DNA from: Helicobacter sp. 13S00477-4
GTDB lineage: Bacteria; Campylobacterota; Campylobacteria; Campylobacterales; Helicobacteraceae
Assembly: GCF_002272785.1 (NCBI RefSeq)
Contig: NZ_MLAS01000014.1
Coordinates: 1-42,391, forward strand
Direction: 5' to 3'
DNA length: 42,391 bases
How positions within the stretch are numbered: the stretch's first letter is position 1; each line of letters opens with the position of its first letter. Shown here piece by piece: positions 18,177-26,291 of the stretch. The notes under the pieces were generated by a model. The model saw nothing but the letters and a program-made list of their open reading frames with translations, was not told the DNA's origin and ran no database searches. The position numbers were made by a program, and so were the translations under genes.

Positions 18177-19496
18177 TTGAAAAAATCAATCATCGTAGCT
18201 ATATTTTTTGTAATAGGATTTGCAAAAACCCTCCCTCCAATAGACTTTGATATTATAAAAATGCAAACAAGTCCAGATTCTCCAACTCTTTTACTCATGG
18301 GAGGCATACAGGGAGATGAGCCAGGCGGATTCAATGCAACAAATATATTTTTAATGCATTATAAAATCCTTAGTGGAAATGTATGGGTAGTGCCTGTCTT
18401 AAATAAACATTCTATGCTTTTAAATCATCGTGGTTTGTATGATGATATGAATCGTAAATTTGCAGCCATTTCACCTAAAGACCCTGAATATAAGCTTATA
18501 GAACGTATCAAAAAGCTTATTATTTCTAAAGAAATTTCTGCAATCCTTCATTTGCATGATGGAAGTGGATTTTATCGTCCATCGTATGAAAATACACTTA
18601 TGAGCCCCAATAGATGGGGAAATTGTTCAATCATAGATCAAAAAAATCTTGAAGGTATTAAATATGGAAATCTTGAAGAAATTTTAACTAATACCACAGG
18701 ATATATTAATCAAAATCTCATTAAACCTTTGCACAAGTACTATATCCGAAATACTCACACAGCAAAAGGTGATAAAGAAATGGAAAAAGCATTGACATTT
18801 TTTGCCATTAAAAATAATAAACCTGCATTTGCCAATGAAGCTAGCAAATCTCTTCCTTTAGAACAAAGAGTATATTACCATTTACTTGCGATTGAGGGGA
18901 TATTAAAAGAATTGGGCATTGTATATGAAAGAGATTTTAGCCTCAATCCAAATGCAATTTATCGTCTTATCAATGATAAGACTTTGAGGGTAAAAATTGA
19001 TGAAAAGATTCTTTTGCCTTTATATGGACTTCGTCCAATCCTTAATTATTTCCCATTGCCTAAAGATATTAAAATAATTGATATTCCTTTGGATTCTAAA
19101 GCACATATTTTAGGATTATTGCCCAAAGATAATCAGGTATGGTTAAAATATGGGAATAAATTGATGACAAAAATGAATCCGGATTATTTAAATTTTGATG
19201 ATTCGCTCAAACAAATAACTATTAAAATTGATGGGGAAGAAAAAAATATACCTATTCCTAGTATCATTGAAGTCAAAGAAAACTTTGAGATTTTACCTAT
19301 AGAAGGTTATAGGGTAAATATCATTGGTTATGTCATCCCTAATGATAAATCGCTTAAGCCTAATGAAACAGGCATTGTTATTCACCATAAAGATTGTATA
19401 TCAAAATTTTCTATTGATAAGGCTGGGAAGATATTTCGTGCTGAGATATACAAAGGGGATGATTTTAGTGGAATGGTGTTGATAAAATTTTTATAA
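18177..19496 (+). CDS. csd4: Cell-shape peptidoglycan DL-carboxypeptidase, Csd4/Pgp1 family
   Basis: Trims murein tripeptide to dipeptide and so sets helical cell shape in H. pylori (Csd4) and C. jejuni (Pgp1). The 439-residue length matches. The M14-type zinc site is in GGIQGDEPGG with Gln45 and Glu48, and His127 in LHLHDGSGFYRP. Csd4 is known for using Gln-Glu-His instead of the usual His-Glu-His, and the same set is visible here. There is a signal peptide (about 16 residues, IGFAKTLP after it), and C-terminal small beta domains follow the catalytic domain. Start codon is TTG with AAAGG upstream. Gene is monocistronic and convergent with argG. Confidence 0.9.
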   Translation: MKKSIIVAIFFVIGFAKTLPPIDFDIIKMQTSPDSPTLLLMGGIQGDEPGGFNATNIFLMHYKILSGNVWVVPVLNKHSMLLNHRGLYDDMNRKFAAISPKDPEYKLIERIKKLIISKEISAILHLHDGSGFYRPSYENTLMSPNRWGNCSIIDQKNLEGIKYGNLEEILTNTTGYINQNLIKPLHKYYIRNTHTAKGDKEMEKALTFFAIKNNKPAFANEASKSLPLEQRVYYHLLAIEGILKELGIVYERDFSLNPNAIYRLINDKTLRVKIDEKILLPLYGLRPILNYFPLPKDIKIIDIPLDSKAHILGLLPKDNQVWLKYGNKLMTKMNPDYLNFDDSLKQITIKIDGEEKNIPIPSIIEVKENFEILPIEGYRVNIIGYVIPNDKSLKPNETGIVIHHKDCISKFSIDKAGKIFRAEIYKGDDFSGMVLIKFL

Positions 19497-19517
19497 TATT
19501 ATTTTGAATTCAAAATT

Positions 19518-19538
19518 AAAACCTTTTAAAAAGGTTTT
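19518..19538. terminator. Bidirectional intrinsic terminator between csd4 and argG
   Basis: Perfect palindrome AAAACCTTTT-A-AAAAGGTTTT with T-runs at both ends, lying between two convergent stop codons. It should end transcripts from both strands. Confidence 0.7.
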
Positions 19539-19544
19539 ATAATA

Positions 19545-20768
19545 TTATTTTCTATTTTTTGCTGCGATTATAAAACGCAATGCATTGATTTTTATAAATC
19601 CGGCTGCATCTTTTTGATCATAAACATTATCTTCTTCAAAAGTACTATAAGCTTGAGAAAATAAACTATTTTGTGACTCTCTACCTGTGATAATTATATT
19701 GCCTTTGTAAAGTTTGAGGAAAACCTTGCCTTCAACTTTTTGTTGAGTTTTATCTATCAAGGCTTGCAATGCTTCTCTTTCGGGTGAAAACCAATAACCA
19801 TTATAGATAAGAGAGGCATATTTTGGCATTATTTCATCTTTTAGATGGGCTTCTTCTCTATCTAGACAAAGAGATTCGATAGCTCGATGTGCTTTGAGTA
19901 AAATACTACCACCTGGAGTCTCATAACATCCTCTGGATTTCATCCCAACATAACGATTTTCTACTAAATCTAGCCTGCCTATGCCATGTTTGCCACCTAA
20001 TTGATTCAGATTTTTTAGTAGATTTGCTGGGCTTAGGTATTGTCCATTTATACTGATAGGATCTCCAGCTTTGAATTCTATCGTGATAGATTCGGCTGTA
20101 TCAGGTGCTTTCATTGGAGAAACGCTCCAAAGCCACATATTTTCTTCAGGTTCTTTTGAAGGATCCTCAAGCATTTGTCCTTCATAAGAAATATGCAGTA
20201 AGTTTGCATCCATTGAATATGGGGATTTTTTACCTTTTTTTTCTATCGGTATCCCTGCTTTTTCAGCGTATTCTAAAAGTTTTTCCCTTGAATTAAGCTC
20301 CCATTCTCTCCAAGGTGCAATGACTTTTATATCAGGATTTAGTGCATATGCTCCAAGCTCAAATCGCACTTGATCATTACCTTTTCCTGTTGCTCCGTGT
20401 GCTATTGCATCTGCACCTACTTTTTTACAAATTTCAATTAATTTTTTGGTTATTAGAGGACGTGCAATACTTGTTCCTAAGAGATATTCTCCTTCATAGA
20501 TTGTATTTGCACGAAACATAGGGAATACGAAATCTTTTACAAATTCTTCTCTTAAATCTTCAATAAAAATATTTTCAGGTTTTATGCCTAGTTGTTTTGC
20601 TTTTTCTCCAGCTGGCTTAACTTCTTCTCCTTGCCCAATATCTGCTGTGAAAGTGATGACTTCACAATGGTAGTGATCCTGTAGCCATTTGAGGATCACG
20701 CTGGTATCTAGTCCACCAGAATAGGCTAGGACTACTTTTTTTATTCCCTTGCTTAAGTTGTTTGTCAT
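19545..20768 (-). CDS. argG: Argininosuccinate synthase ArgG
   Basis: Joins citrulline and aspartate using ATP in arginine synthesis. The 407-residue protein starts its PP-loop at [13 protein letters not shown] (about 12-24), followed by TADIGQGEE and the [15 protein letters not shown] block that binds citrulline and aspartate. The C-terminal tetramerisation arm is complete. H. pylori lacks arginine synthesis, so its presence separates this genome from the gastric type species. No argH or other arg gene is adjacent. Confidence 0.96.
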   Translation of the reverse strand: MTNNLSKGIKKVVLAYSGGLDTSVILKWLQDHYHCEVITFTADIGQGEEVKPAGEKAKQLGIKPENIFIEDLREEFVKDFVFPMFRANTIYEGEYLLGTSIARPLITKKLIEICKKVGADAIAHGATGKGNDQVRFELGAYALNPDIKVIAPWREWELNSREKLLEYAEKAGIPIEKKGKKSPYSMDANLLHISYEGQMLEDPSKEPEENMWLWSVSPMKAPDTAESITIEFKAGDPISINGQYLSPANLLKNLNQLGGKHGIGRLDLVENRYVGMKSRGCYETPGGSILLKAHRAIESLCLDREEAHLKDEIMPKYASLIYNGYWFSPEREALQALIDKTQQKVEGKVFLKLYKGNIIITGRESQNSLFSQAYSTFEEDNVYDQKDAAGFIKINALRFIIAAKNRK

Positions 20769-20861
20769 TGTTTGCCTCGATTTTGAATTTTTATAGATTT
20801 TATCGAAAGTTGTATAAAAATTGATATACTCTAAAAGATATTAAAAAACTTAAGGATTTTT

Positions 20862-21026
20862 ATGCAGGCTATTAATTGGATAGGGATTGGATTGTTGTTA
20901 GTGGTAGTGATATGTGCGATTTATAAAATATTTGGTTCAAAAAATTCCACAACAGGTTGTGGGTGTGGGGGAAAGTGTTCCAAACCAAAAGTTTACAAAT
21001 CCGAAGGTAAAGATATAGAATCTTAA
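20862..21026 (+). CDS. Small Cys-rich membrane protein (54 aa), FeoB-associated-like
   Basis: ATG at 20862, with AAGGA about six bases before it. The 54 residues give one membrane helix (about 5-22, WIGIGLLLVVVICAIYKIF) followed by TTGCGCGGKCSKP and a charged tail. The C-x-C-G-G-x-C motif after a single helix is the hallmark of the small FeoB-associated Cys-rich membrane proteins (PF12669), which may bind iron or another metal. No feoB is nearby here. The stop is 3 bp from the stop of the convergent gene. Too short for most gene callers, but ribosome site and motif support it. Confidence 0.65.
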   Translation: MQAINWIGIGLLLVVVICAIYKIFGSKNSTTGCGCGGKCSKPKVYKSEGKDIES

Positions 21027-21029
21027 AGT

Positions 21030-22061
21030 TTAGTTTGGATTTTGAATACCGAAAAATATATCAATAGGGTAGTTTTTCCCCATTTTTTTCAGGTCAAGAT
21101 ATGCATTGATGATTAGAAAATCATTTTTTGAATGCAAGCTTAGACGTTCATTCACTGAGTCTATCATTTCTAAATCTAATAGGACATAAAGATAACTTTT
21201 TTCAGCATTTTCATCATTATCTGCTATGTATTCAAAATGTTTTAGCCACATATCAGGACTTAAAAATGGCTTGGCTTCTTTGGCTAATCTGAGATAGTTT
21301 ATTTCGCCATAACCTGCTTTTTTACAAAGTTTAGCAATGGTTTCTCGATCTAGTGTTGTTCGATTTTGAGAATATGCAATAAAAAGTTCTTTGAGCATTT
21401 CTTTATCTAAAAAATTGATTGAGAAGTCTAATGCTTTTTGTATTTCTCTATCATTCCCTTTGATTGTTATTTGAGTAAAAGCATATTTTTTGAGTGCAAG
21501 ATTAAATGTCCCTTTGAGGATTTCAATGCCAAATTTAATGTCTTTTTGTATTTTGTATTGGATATTTTTGATAAAAAACTCATTATCTTCAGATAGATTA
21601 TATTTTTTGACATCCTGCTCATTTCCATCTTCAATTTGTTTGTATACATTAAAAAGTTTATCTATTTTATAGTAGGAACTATTTTGACTTTCAAGATTTG
21701 CTTTTAGTTCAAAACGAGAGAGTATTTTTGAGAGTAGTGCATAGTGATGATTTCTATAGTTTTGTTTAGTGAAAAATTTTTTTGTGTTTTGTTCAATTAT
21801 TTGGTTTGTAATTTTTTCAAAATCTTTATTGTTATGATATTTTGCAAGTAATCCTCTTATCCACTCTCCTAAAAAGAATATCATAGAGAGTATGAAAAAA
21901 ATCAAGATAACAATGGATATCCATATCGCAATAGGGAGATTCACAGATTCTGATTGATGTGGGATTTGCAAAGGGTAAGTTCCAGAATTGAGGCTATAAA
22001 TATATGTCCCTACAGCAATGATAAAAAAAATGGTAAAAATAATATAATATTTGAACCTCAT
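21030..22061 (-). CDS. Conserved two-helix membrane protein of unknown function
   Basis: The 343 residues start with two hydrophobic segments (about 5-24 and 46-68) followed by a large, helical, charged cytoplasmic or periplasmic part with no motif I recognise. In the C-terminal half, short helix pairs (NYLRLAKEAKPFLSPDMWLKH, broken into repeats) may form a TPR-like solenoid. The start overlaps dksA by 4 bp, so it is translationally coupled at the end of accD-rlmH-dksA. It seems lineage-restricted. Function unknown. Confidence 0.7.
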   Translation of the reverse strand: MRFKYYIIFTIFFIIAVGTYIYSLNSGTYPLQIPHQSESVNLPIAIWISIVILIFFILSMIFFLGEWIRGLLAKYHNNKDFEKITNQIIEQNTKKFFTKQNYRNHHYALLSKILSRFELKANLESQNSSYYKIDKLFNVYKQIEDGNEQDVKKYNLSEDNEFFIKNIQYKIQKDIKFGIEILKGTFNLALKKYAFTQITIKGNDREIQKALDFSINFLDKEMLKELFIAYSQNRTTLDRETIAKLCKKAGYGEINYLRLAKEAKPFLSPDMWLKHFEYIADNDENAEKSYLYVLLDLEMIDSVNERLSLHSKNDFLIINAYLDLKKMGKNYPIDIFFGIQNPN

Positions 22062-22423
22062 TTTTCTCCCTTAGTTTTAGATTTTTCGTGCAATTCTCGA
22101 CAATTTATACAATATTTTGCATGTGGTTTGATTTTGAGTCTTTCAATATCTATCTCATCATCACACATTTCACAAATACCATAAGTTTTATTTTTGATTT
22201 TTTCGAATGAATGTATTATATCTTGTAATTCTAATTTATGTTTTTGTATCATTAAAAAGTCAAGCTCACCTTGTAAGTTTGCAGATACAATATCGCTTTC
22301 ATCTTTTGGATTTATGGTGTTTAATTCCATCAGATTGTTATTCCTTAGATTGATATTAGAAGTGATTTCTTCTAATCTTTTTTGCAGTGTTTTTTCAAAG
22401 TATTTAAGACTTTTTTTATCCAA
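22058..22423 (-). CDS. dksA: DksA/TraR C4-type zinc finger protein
   Basis: 121-residue transcription factor that binds the RNA polymerase secondary channel. An N-terminal coiled coil (about 5-75) is followed by the zinc finger: C84-x2-C87 (GICEMCDDE) and C105-x2-C108 (YCINCRE). In C. jejuni a DksA-like protein affects stable RNA synthesis and virulence. The coiled-coil tip has acidic residues (KDESDIVS, 40-47), as needed for action in the channel. It lies 12 bp after rlmH in the accD operon. Confidence 0.9.
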   Translation of the reverse strand: MDKKSLKYFEKTLQKRLEEITSNINLRNNNLMELNTINPKDESDIVSANLQGELDFLMIQKHKLELQDIIHSFEKIKNKTYGICEMCDDEIDIERLKIKPHAKYCINCRELHEKSKTKGEK

Positions 22424-22435
22424 TTGTATTCTCCT

Positions 22436-22891
22436 TTATTTATGGTATGGGTGGTGGTTGATGATGCTCAATACACGATAGATTTGTTCGCACAAGATAA
22501 TTTTGACAATCTTATGACTGAAGGTCAAAGGACTCAAGCTTATGGGTAAGCATTTTTGGATAAAATCTTCATTAAAACCAAATGCCCCGCCAATAAAAAA
22601 ATTAATTTTATTTTCATTGGTAAAAATTTTACTCAACTCAATAGTATCAAATAATTTACCTTTCGGATGTAGAGCAATATTTTTTCCTCCTGATAAAAAT
22701 GGTAGGAATGTTTTTGTATAAGAATTTTGAGCTTCTTTTTGGGAGAATTTTTGGGCATTGATGATTTCATTATTCATCATATCTTTGATAAAAAGATTTG
22801 CTCCAAATTGTTTACATTGTTTTTGATAATGCAAGATAAAAGCGTCTTTATTGGGACTTGGTTTAGTGATCGAGTATAGGTTGTATTTCAT
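22436..22891 (-). CDS. rlmH: 23S rRNA pseudouridine-1915 N3-methyltransferase RlmH
   Basis: SPOUT-class methyltransferase acting on the assembled ribosome at pseudouridine 1915. In the 151 residues the knot region is visible: INFFIGGAFGFNEDF (SAM loop, GGA.G) and SLSPLTFSHKIVKIIL followed by the C-terminal YRVLSIINHHPYHK ending that contains the His-Tyr residues typical of the family. It starts inside accD (29-bp overlap), a strong sign of coupling. Confidence 0.93.
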   Translation of the reverse strand: MKYNLYSITKPSPNKDAFILHYQKQCKQFGANLFIKDMMNNEIINAQKFSQKEAQNSYTKTFLPFLSGGKNIALHPKGKLFDTIELSKIFTNENKINFFIGGAFGFNEDFIQKCLPISLSPLTFSHKIVKIILCEQIYRVLSIINHHPYHK

Positions 22892-23744
22892 TTGGGTTGA
22901 GCATTTTTATCAAATCACCTAAGGTTTTCCTGAGATTTTTTCTATCAATGACCATATCAATAAGACCATGTTCAAGTAAAAATTCAGAGGTTTGAAATCC
23001 TTTGGGTAAGTCTGTTCCAATGGTTTGCTTGATGACCCTAGCTCCAGCAAAACCTATCATTGCACCCGGTTCAGCAATAATAAGATCGCCTAAAAATGCG
23101 AATGAAGCACTTACTCCACCAAAAGTAGGGTCAGTGAGTAAGGAGATAAAAGGTAATTTTGCTTGAGAGAGCCTATTTAAGGCAGCACTTGTTTTTGCCA
23201 TTTGCATTAATGAGTAGGTAGATTCTTGCATCCTAGCACCACCGCTTGTGGATATGATGAGTAGAGCTTGTCTTTTTTTAATAGCCCTATTGATAGCACG
23301 AACAATTTTTTCTCCTTCTACAGAACCTAAGCTTCCTCCCATAAAAGCGAAATCAAAAACTACAATTTGCAATGACACATGTTGGATGCTGCCTTCTCCA
23401 GATATAACTGAACTTGGGCGACCTGTTTTGGTTTCGTTTTTTTTAATTCTTTGTTGATAACTTTCTTTATCTACGAAATTGAGTGGGTCAATAGGACGTA
23501 GATTTTTATCATATTCAATAAAACTATCTTCATCGCATAGCATTGCTATGCGATCATTGGCAGAAATCCTAAAATGATAATTGCATTTAGGGCAGACTTG
23601 GGATTGGGATAAGACTTCTTTGTAATACATCAGTGCTGCACAGCCTGGACATTTTGTCCAATGGTTTGGTGTGTCTTTGTCTTTTTGTTGAGAGGATTTG
23701 CTTTCGTCTTTTTTGAGATTTTTTAAGAAATCTGCAAAGCCCAT
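22863..23744 (-). CDS. accD: Acetyl-CoA carboxylase carboxyltransferase beta subunit AccD
   Basis: With AccA it transfers the carboxyl group to acetyl-CoA to give malonyl-CoA for fatty acid synthesis. Of the 293 residues the N-terminal C4 zinc ribbon is C32-x2-C35 and C51-x2-C54. The crotonase-like core has FAFMGGSLGSVEGEK and STSGGARMQES, the oxyanion-hole segments, and GASFAFLGD-type sequence (SASFAFLGDLIIAEPGA). It heads the accD-rlmH-dksA operon, with a 330-bp upstream gap shared with recO. Confidence 0.96.
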   Translation of the reverse strand: MGFADFLKNLKKDESKSSQQKDKDTPNHWTKCPGCAALMYYKEVLSQSQVCPKCNYHFRISANDRIAMLCDEDSFIEYDKNLRPIDPLNFVDKESYQQRIKKNETKTGRPSSVISGEGSIQHVSLQIVVFDFAFMGGSLGSVEGEKIVRAINRAIKKRQALLIISTSGGARMQESTYSLMQMAKTSAALNRLSQAKLPFISLLTDPTFGGVSASFAFLGDLIIAEPGAMIGFAGARVIKQTIGTDLPKGFQTSEFLLEHGLIDMVIDRKNLRKTLGDLIKMLNPNEIQPILDH

Positions 23745-24074
23745 TTTTCTAATCCTTATTTTACGATTTGTAAAATCATATCAAAGATTTGCTTATTTCT
23801 ACTTATTTATGAGTAAAAAATTATGACTATTAAATTCTTGCATGCAGATTATAAAATTACCTTATTGATAATATTGATAACACTTTTTAGAATCTATTAT
23901 AAAAATAGGTTTTTGATAAAATTTTAATGATTTATTTACTTGCTTTAAACCTCGCTTTGATAAAATCACTAAAAAATCCTTTCCAAAGTTTCCTTAATTT
24001 GATTAAAATAATTAATTCTAAGGTAGTTTTTCCAATGAAGTTGCGATTGTAATGATTTTATTTTTGGAGTCTAT
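23745..24074. other. Gene-free region between divergent accD and recO
   Basis: 330 bases of AT-rich DNA holding the promoters of both flanking genes. I see no RNA gene, no repeat and no convincing small ORF; a 41-codon frame at 23927-24052 lacks a ribosome site. GGAG at 24066-24069 serves the GTG start of recO. Confidence 0.4.
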
Positions 24075-24692
24075 GTGCAAGGGTATATTTTAAATACCAT
24101 ACCAGTAAAAAATGAGGATATGCTCGTGCATATTTTAACGCCTTTGAGTATAAAAAGGTTATATAGGTTTTATGGAGCTAGGCATAGCATTGTGCATTTG
24201 GGTAAAAAAATAGATTTTGAAGAAGAGGGAAATGGATTATTTTTACCAAAGCTTAGGAATATAATGCATTTGGGTTATAGTTGGGAAAGCGATTTGGACA
24301 GAGTCTATGTTTGGCAAAGATTTATGAGGCTTTTAGGCAAGCATCTTTTTGATATTTATGAATTAGATAATTTTTATTTTAATATGTTAGAAATGGGAGC
24401 AGATAGGTTATGCAAGCAAAATCCTTTACGTGTAGTCCTTGAAATGTATGCTGAACTCTTGAGTTTTGAAGGTAGGGATGACAAAGGAAGGCAATGTTTT
24501 ATATGTGGCAATAATATTGGAAATGAAGTGGCTCTTGGGAGATCTTTTTTGTTTGCTCATGCTAAGTGCATTGGGGGTAGTAGGGCATTTAAAAAAATAC
24601 AGATTTTAGATTTTCTTAGTCAAAAAAGTACGATTGGAATGAATGATGATATTGTGGAAAAAATATGGGAAATCCTCAAACAAGGTTTATAA
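24075..24692 (+). CDS. recO: Recombination mediator RecO
   Basis: Helps RecA displace SSB at gaps. The 205-residue protein starts at GTG (GGAG five bases upstream); the N-terminal sequence QGYILNTIPVKNEDMLVHIL has the usual RecO OB-fold opening. The middle is helical. Cys at 141, 144 and 165 (CFICG, then HAKC) recall the zinc site of longer RecO proteins. The short length and weak conservation are typical of RecO in Helicobacter, where it was missed in early annotations. It lies divergently from accD, as in H. pylori HP0950-HP0951 by memory. Confidence 0.8.
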   Translation: MQGYILNTIPVKNEDMLVHILTPLSIKRLYRFYGARHSIVHLGKKIDFEEEGNGLFLPKLRNIMHLGYSWESDLDRVYVWQRFMRLLGKHLFDIYELDNFYFNMLEMGADRLCKQNPLRVVLEMYAELLSFEGRDDKGRQCFICGNNIGNEVALGRSFLFAHAKCIGGSRAFKKIQILDFLSQKSTIGMNDDIVEKIWEILKQGL

Positions 24693-24964
24693 AATTTATT
24701 TCAGGTATTCCAATTTGACAACCGGAATTTGAGCGATAACTTAAACTTTATAATTAATTAGGCTTAACATTTATGTGGAATTTTAATCCATAAATTTAAT
24801 AGCTATAGAACTTTATTGAGTATTATAAAATTATAAATTATGGATGTTTGCAAGAAGAAATTTATTTTGAAACACCCTTGAATAAATTATTTTAGAATAT
24901 AATAATCAGGATAGATATTGATATATGAGAATACTTTGAAAGATTTATAATAAGGATTATTTGA

Positions 24965-25609
24965 GTGCAAATACATGTTTTAGGGATTGAGAATGAAGAT
25001 ATTTTAAGATTATGTAAACCCTTTCTTAGAGAATATGACGTATCAATGTGTATTGAGGATGGCAAAATATATTTGAAAGGAGATGAAGCACACAAAGCTT
25101 ATGAGGCTATCAAATCTACTTTTGGAGACAAGGTAATTTTAGGCAGTTTGGCTAGGACTCTTATTGATATTTTGAAAAAAAATAATAAGAAGATTGCAAC
25201 AGCAGAGAGTTGTACAGGAGGTCTTTTGGGTTATCAATTCACTTCAATACAAGGTGCTTCAAATGTATATGATGGTGGTTTGATAAGCTATGCTAATCAC
25301 ATTAAGCAAAATTTTCTTAGTGTGAAAGCACATTGGCTTAGAAAATATGGAGCAGTGAGTGAAATAGTAGTAAGAGAAATGTTAAAGGGTACGTTAAAAA
25401 CTTTTGGAACTGATTATGCATTAGCCACTAGTGGTATAGCAGGTCCAGATGGTGGGAGTGTTCAGAAGCCTGTAGGTACAGTATATATAGGGGTACAAAA
25501 GAGAAATACTTTACCCATTGTAGAGAAATACTTATTCAAAGGAGATCGTGAAGATATCCAAAAAAAAGCTTGTTTAAAGGCTTTGGAATTGTTAGCAAGA
25601 AATTTGTAA
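24965..25609 (+). CDS. CinA C-terminal domain protein / nicotinamide-nucleotide amidase
   Basis: Of the 214 residues, about 60-214 form the CinA C-terminal amidase domain (PncC): TAESCTGGLLG with the catalytic Ser region, SYANHIK, GAVSEIVVREM, and ALATSGIAGPDGGS. PncC deamidates nicotinamide mononucleotide to recycle NAD. The N-terminal 60 residues (MQIHVLGIENEDILRLCKPF...) do not match the full CinA MoaB-like domain; a short remnant or a new cap is possible. Start is GTG. A gap of 272 bp upstream holds no gene I can support. Confidence 0.85.
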   Translation: MQIHVLGIENEDILRLCKPFLREYDVSMCIEDGKIYLKGDEAHKAYEAIKSTFGDKVILGSLARTLIDILKKNNKKIATAESCTGGLLGYQFTSIQGASNVYDGGLISYANHIKQNFLSVKAHWLRKYGAVSEIVVREMLKGTLKTFGTDYALATSGIAGPDGGSVQKPVGTVYIGVQKRNTLPIVEKYLFKGDREDIQKKACLKALELLARNL

Positions 25610-25624
25610 AAATCTTTAAAGGAC

Positions 25625-25654
25625 TTGACAAACACATCTAAAATAAAATATAAT
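25625..25654 (+). promoter_or_regulatory. Canonical sigma70-type promoter of the tRNA cluster
   Basis: TTGACA (25625-25630), 18-bp spacer, TATAAT (25649-25654). A perfect -35 is rare in this phylum and fits a strongly expressed stable RNA operon. Start expected near 25661, leaving a leader of about 54 bases before tRNA-Lys. Confidence 0.8.
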
Positions 25655-25714
25655 TCCGCTCTTTTTGTTAGAAAATATTCCAAGGTAGTAATCAGGTATC
25701 ACTAAATATTTTTT

Positions 25715-25790
25715 GACCCGTTAGCTCAGTTGGTAGAGCAATTCCCTTTTAAGGAATGGGCCGTTGGTTCGAATCCAACACGGGTCACCA
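25715..25790 (+). tRNA. tRNA-Lys (anticodon UUU)
   Basis: 76 bases including encoded CCA. Acceptor GACCCGT pairs with ACGGGTC; the anticodon loop CTTTTAA gives UUU. TTCGAAT-type T-loop is normal. First gene of the cluster. Confidence 0.97.
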
Positions 25791-25806
25791 TTTTTAAAAT
25801 AGAAGT

Positions 25807-25881
25807 GGCCCCTTCATCTAGCGGTTAGGATACCACCCTTTCACGGTGGCTACAGGGGTTCGAGTCCCCTAGGGGTCACCA
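25807..25881 (+). tRNA. tRNA-Glu (anticodon UUC)
   Basis: 75 bases with CCA. Anticodon stem CCACC/GGTGG with loop CTTTCAC gives UUC; T-stem AGGGG/CCCCT with loop TTCGAGT. Acceptor GGCCCCT/AGGGGTC has one G-U pair at position 2-71. Confidence 0.97.
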
Positions 25882-25923
25882 CTTCTTAAATTGTCTTTTA
25901 AGCTAAATTATGTAGTTCTTATA

Positions 25924-25999
25924 GGTCGCTTAGCTCAGTTGGTAGAGCGCTACCCTTACAAGGTAGATGTCACAAGTTCGAGTCTTGTAGCGACCACCA
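25924..25999 (+). tRNA. tRNA-Val (anticodon UAC)
   Basis: 76 bases with CCA. Acceptor GGTCGCT/AGCGACC, anticodon loop CTTACAA gives UAC, standard D and T loops. Confidence 0.97.
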
Positions 26000-26010
26000 T
26001 TGGGATATAT

Positions 26011-26087
26011 GGAGCGGTAGTTCAGCTGGTTAGAATACCTGCCTGTCACGCAGGGGGTCGCGGGTTCGAGCCCCGTCCGCTCCGCCA
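26011..26087 (+). tRNA. tRNA-Asp (anticodon GUC)
   Basis: 77 bases with CCA. Acceptor GGAGCGG/CCGCTCC, discriminator G as required for Asp, anticodon loop CTGTCAC gives GUC. Confidence 0.97.
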
Positions 26088-26150
26088 CACTAAACTTCTT
26101 TTAGATTTTCTATCAAAATAGATTTATTGATAATAAGGTATTTTTCGCAA

Positions 26151-26226
26151 GACCCCTTCATCTAGTGGCCAAGGATACCACCCTTTCTAGGTGGGAACGG
26201 AAGTTCAAATCTTTCAGGGGTCGCCA
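26151..26226 (+). tRNA. Divergent second tRNA-Glu-like gene (anticodon UUC)
   Basis: 76 bases with CCA. Acceptor GACCCCT/AGGGGTC, anticodon stem CCACC/GGTGG with loop CTTTCTA (anticodon TTC but T at position 37), T-stem GGAAG/CTTTC with one G-U, discriminator G. It shares CCCCTTCATCTAG and AGGATACCACCCTTTC with the normal tRNA-Glu upstream, but the T-arm differs and the D-loop has one extra base. The fold is intact, so it is either a functional odd isoacceptor or a recent pseudo-tRNA. Confidence 0.7.
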
Positions 26227-26291
26227 TTTGATTATGTTTATTTATTCAAACGATGAATATGTTTTAGAAATCTGAATATAGATATTTGCTA

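Noticed and set aside
23927-24052. 41-codon frame between accD and recO
   Set aside because: No ribosome site, no recognisable motif, ends just before the recO leader.
26151-26226. tRNA 3' end duplicated as attachment site of the conjugative element
   Set aside because: The 3' half is the least similar part to the normal tRNA-Glu, and a receptor gene separates it from the element.
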